NCBI GenBank assembly: GCA_014706295.1 | Contig: JACSVZ010000015.1 | Location: 55,549,535-55,613,534 of the forward strand | Direction: 5' to 3' | Origin: Lycocorax pyrrhopterus obiensis | Lineage: Eukaryota; Chordata; Aves; Passeriformes; Paradisaeidae | DNA: 64,000 nucleotides | Part shown: in pieces, positions 63,001 to 64,000 of the stretch | How the letters are laid out: the number at the start of each line of letters is the position of its first letter | How positions within the stretch are numbered: the first letter of the stretch is position 1 | Program-made: the position numbers and the translations under genes | The notes under the pieces: generated by a model | What the model saw: the letters and a program-made list of their open reading frames with translations, nothing else | Databases searched by the model: none | What the model was told of the DNA's origin: nothing

Positions 63001-64000
63001 GACGGGTGTTTTGCAAGCCTGGAAAGATGCCAAATATGTACTCATGCAGGTAGCCCTGAGTCCATCCTTTTATTAACCTGTAATTACATAGCCATAGAGT
63101 ATTTCCCAAAAAAACCTCAATTTTCATTCAGGAAAGAAACTGAATGCACAGTGGGGCTGATGAAAGGGTTCAGGTGCAACTGTATCTTATTCTTATCATA
63201 TCCTGCGTTTGATTTTTTTACCATAAAATCCCATTATTTAATTCAGAGTGAAAGAGATGTTATTTTTATGCAGTAGCAATATTTTGGATTCTTATGATGG
63301 AAGAAATACTGGCAAAATAGACAAATGTTTTTTCCAGTAATGAACCGAACAATGTTTGCATGTATTTCAATATGACTAGAATCGTATATAGCTATCACAA
63401 CAAAAAGTAGGCAGAAAAGCACCTGGCATATTTTTTGATTCCATGTAAAAAATGTTTCTAGAATAAGAGTTGAAGAAAATGACAAAAATTATCAGTAAAT
63501 ATTAGAATAAAAGAAACATAATGCACCTATTGGAGTACTGTAATCTTCTAAAAAGAGAACCAAAGATAATTTCAGAATTTTAAAAAACCAACTGATTCTA
63601 AGCCAATGTGTTCCAATATTGCTAGAGTCCACGGTTCAATTATTAGTACTGAATTTTACGGCTTCTGATACTAGACAAAAATATTCCAGGCATACATGAC
63701 ACAAAGCTTCAAACAAAACTCAGTGTGCCTGTTGAAATTTGCTGGAGTTTTGACAGGTTAATTCTGTACCTGCAGTCTTTATGCCAGCTCACATAACAAT
63801 TGCTTTCACCCCTATAATGTTACGAAGAATGAAATTCCATGCCTCCTTCTGCAACCAGCACAAAACCACATCAACGCTGAATTCTGCTCTGCCTTATTAG
63901 CTGAAATGAGATCTTGTGTTCACAGCTGATCTGGCTCAGACTTGTGTTTCTGAATGACCTTGTCCCGTACAGGTCCACTATAATGACTATAGGCACATGA
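54042..64000. other. Unique noncoding sequence
   Basis: I recognise no gene or interspersed repeat in these 10 kb. There is a run of 15 A at 55475-55489 and T-rich tracts around 61528-61550. The segment 58.4-60.8 kb is somewhat less AT-rich and holds several frames of 60-125 codons; one minus-strand frame ends in a good splice donor and is listed as a finding. None matches a family that I know. Confidence 0.5.

Noticed and set aside
1..64000. CRISPR arrays, bacterial operons, phage or plasmid elements
   Set aside because: No regularly spaced repeats, no dense coding and no prokaryotic signals. The repeat content is that of a vertebrate, specifically a bird-like genome.
1..64000. tRNA, rRNA or other structured RNA genes
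   Set aside because: No tRNA A/B box pair within a cloverleaf and no rRNA-like conserved stretch was seen on reading. Small hairpins found are not enough to call a microRNA without expression data.

Overview
The window looks like avian nuclear DNA. It is AT-rich, with no operons, ribosome-binding sites or long open frames. The recognisable interspersed repeats are CR1 LINE fragments (most of them antisense to the given strand), two good solo LTRs of avian endogenous-retrovirus type, a third LTR-like insertion, and a few worn amniote repeats (MIR-like and related). This mix, with no primate or rodent SINEs, fits a bird. The lineage within birds cannot be fixed from sequence alone.

I found no exon that I can assign to a known gene. 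The window is best read as intergenic sequence or the inside of a very large intron. Most open frames of 60-165 codons are what chance gives in 64 kb of AT-rich DNA. The longest, about 258 codons at 14442-15218, starts on the antisense strand of a CR1 copy. A few frames have coding-like features, namely CxxC motifs on the minus strand near 5.1-5.45 kb and a frame ending in a strong splice donor at 60.03 kb. They are reported as low-confidence findings, not genes.

Layout. 1-14 kb: unique sequence, with a double inverted repeat at 4.03-4.15 kb and three weak minus-strand candidate frames (5.1-8.5 kb). 14-16.3 kb: two antisense CR1 fragments; the first keeps an open C-terminal ORF2 frame. 19.5-20.1 kb: an ERVL-type solo LTR with a 5-bp target-site duplication. 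25.1-28.6 kb: a segment of about 280 bp present twice in direct orientation, 3.2 kb apart. 35.6-42 kb: a repeat-rich stretch with antisense CR1 tails at 35.6 and 38.95 kb, MIR-like and related old repeats at 37.7 and 38.1 kb, sense-strand LINE ORF2 fragments at 40.4-41.0 kb, and an old palindromic repeat at 41.9 kb. 47.9-48.3 kb: a strongly pyrimidine-biased block. 50.15-51.86 kb: a longer antisense CR1 that begins in a near-perfect foldback and is interrupted by an LTR-like insertion. 53.16-53.59 kb: a minus-strand solo LTR with perfect inverted ends and a 4-bp duplication, followed by a short sense CR1 tail at 54.0 kb. 54-64 kb: unique sequence.

Nothing here forms a genetic system of interacting genes. 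The interest lies in the transposon history (nesting, foldback, target-site duplications) and in the local duplication.
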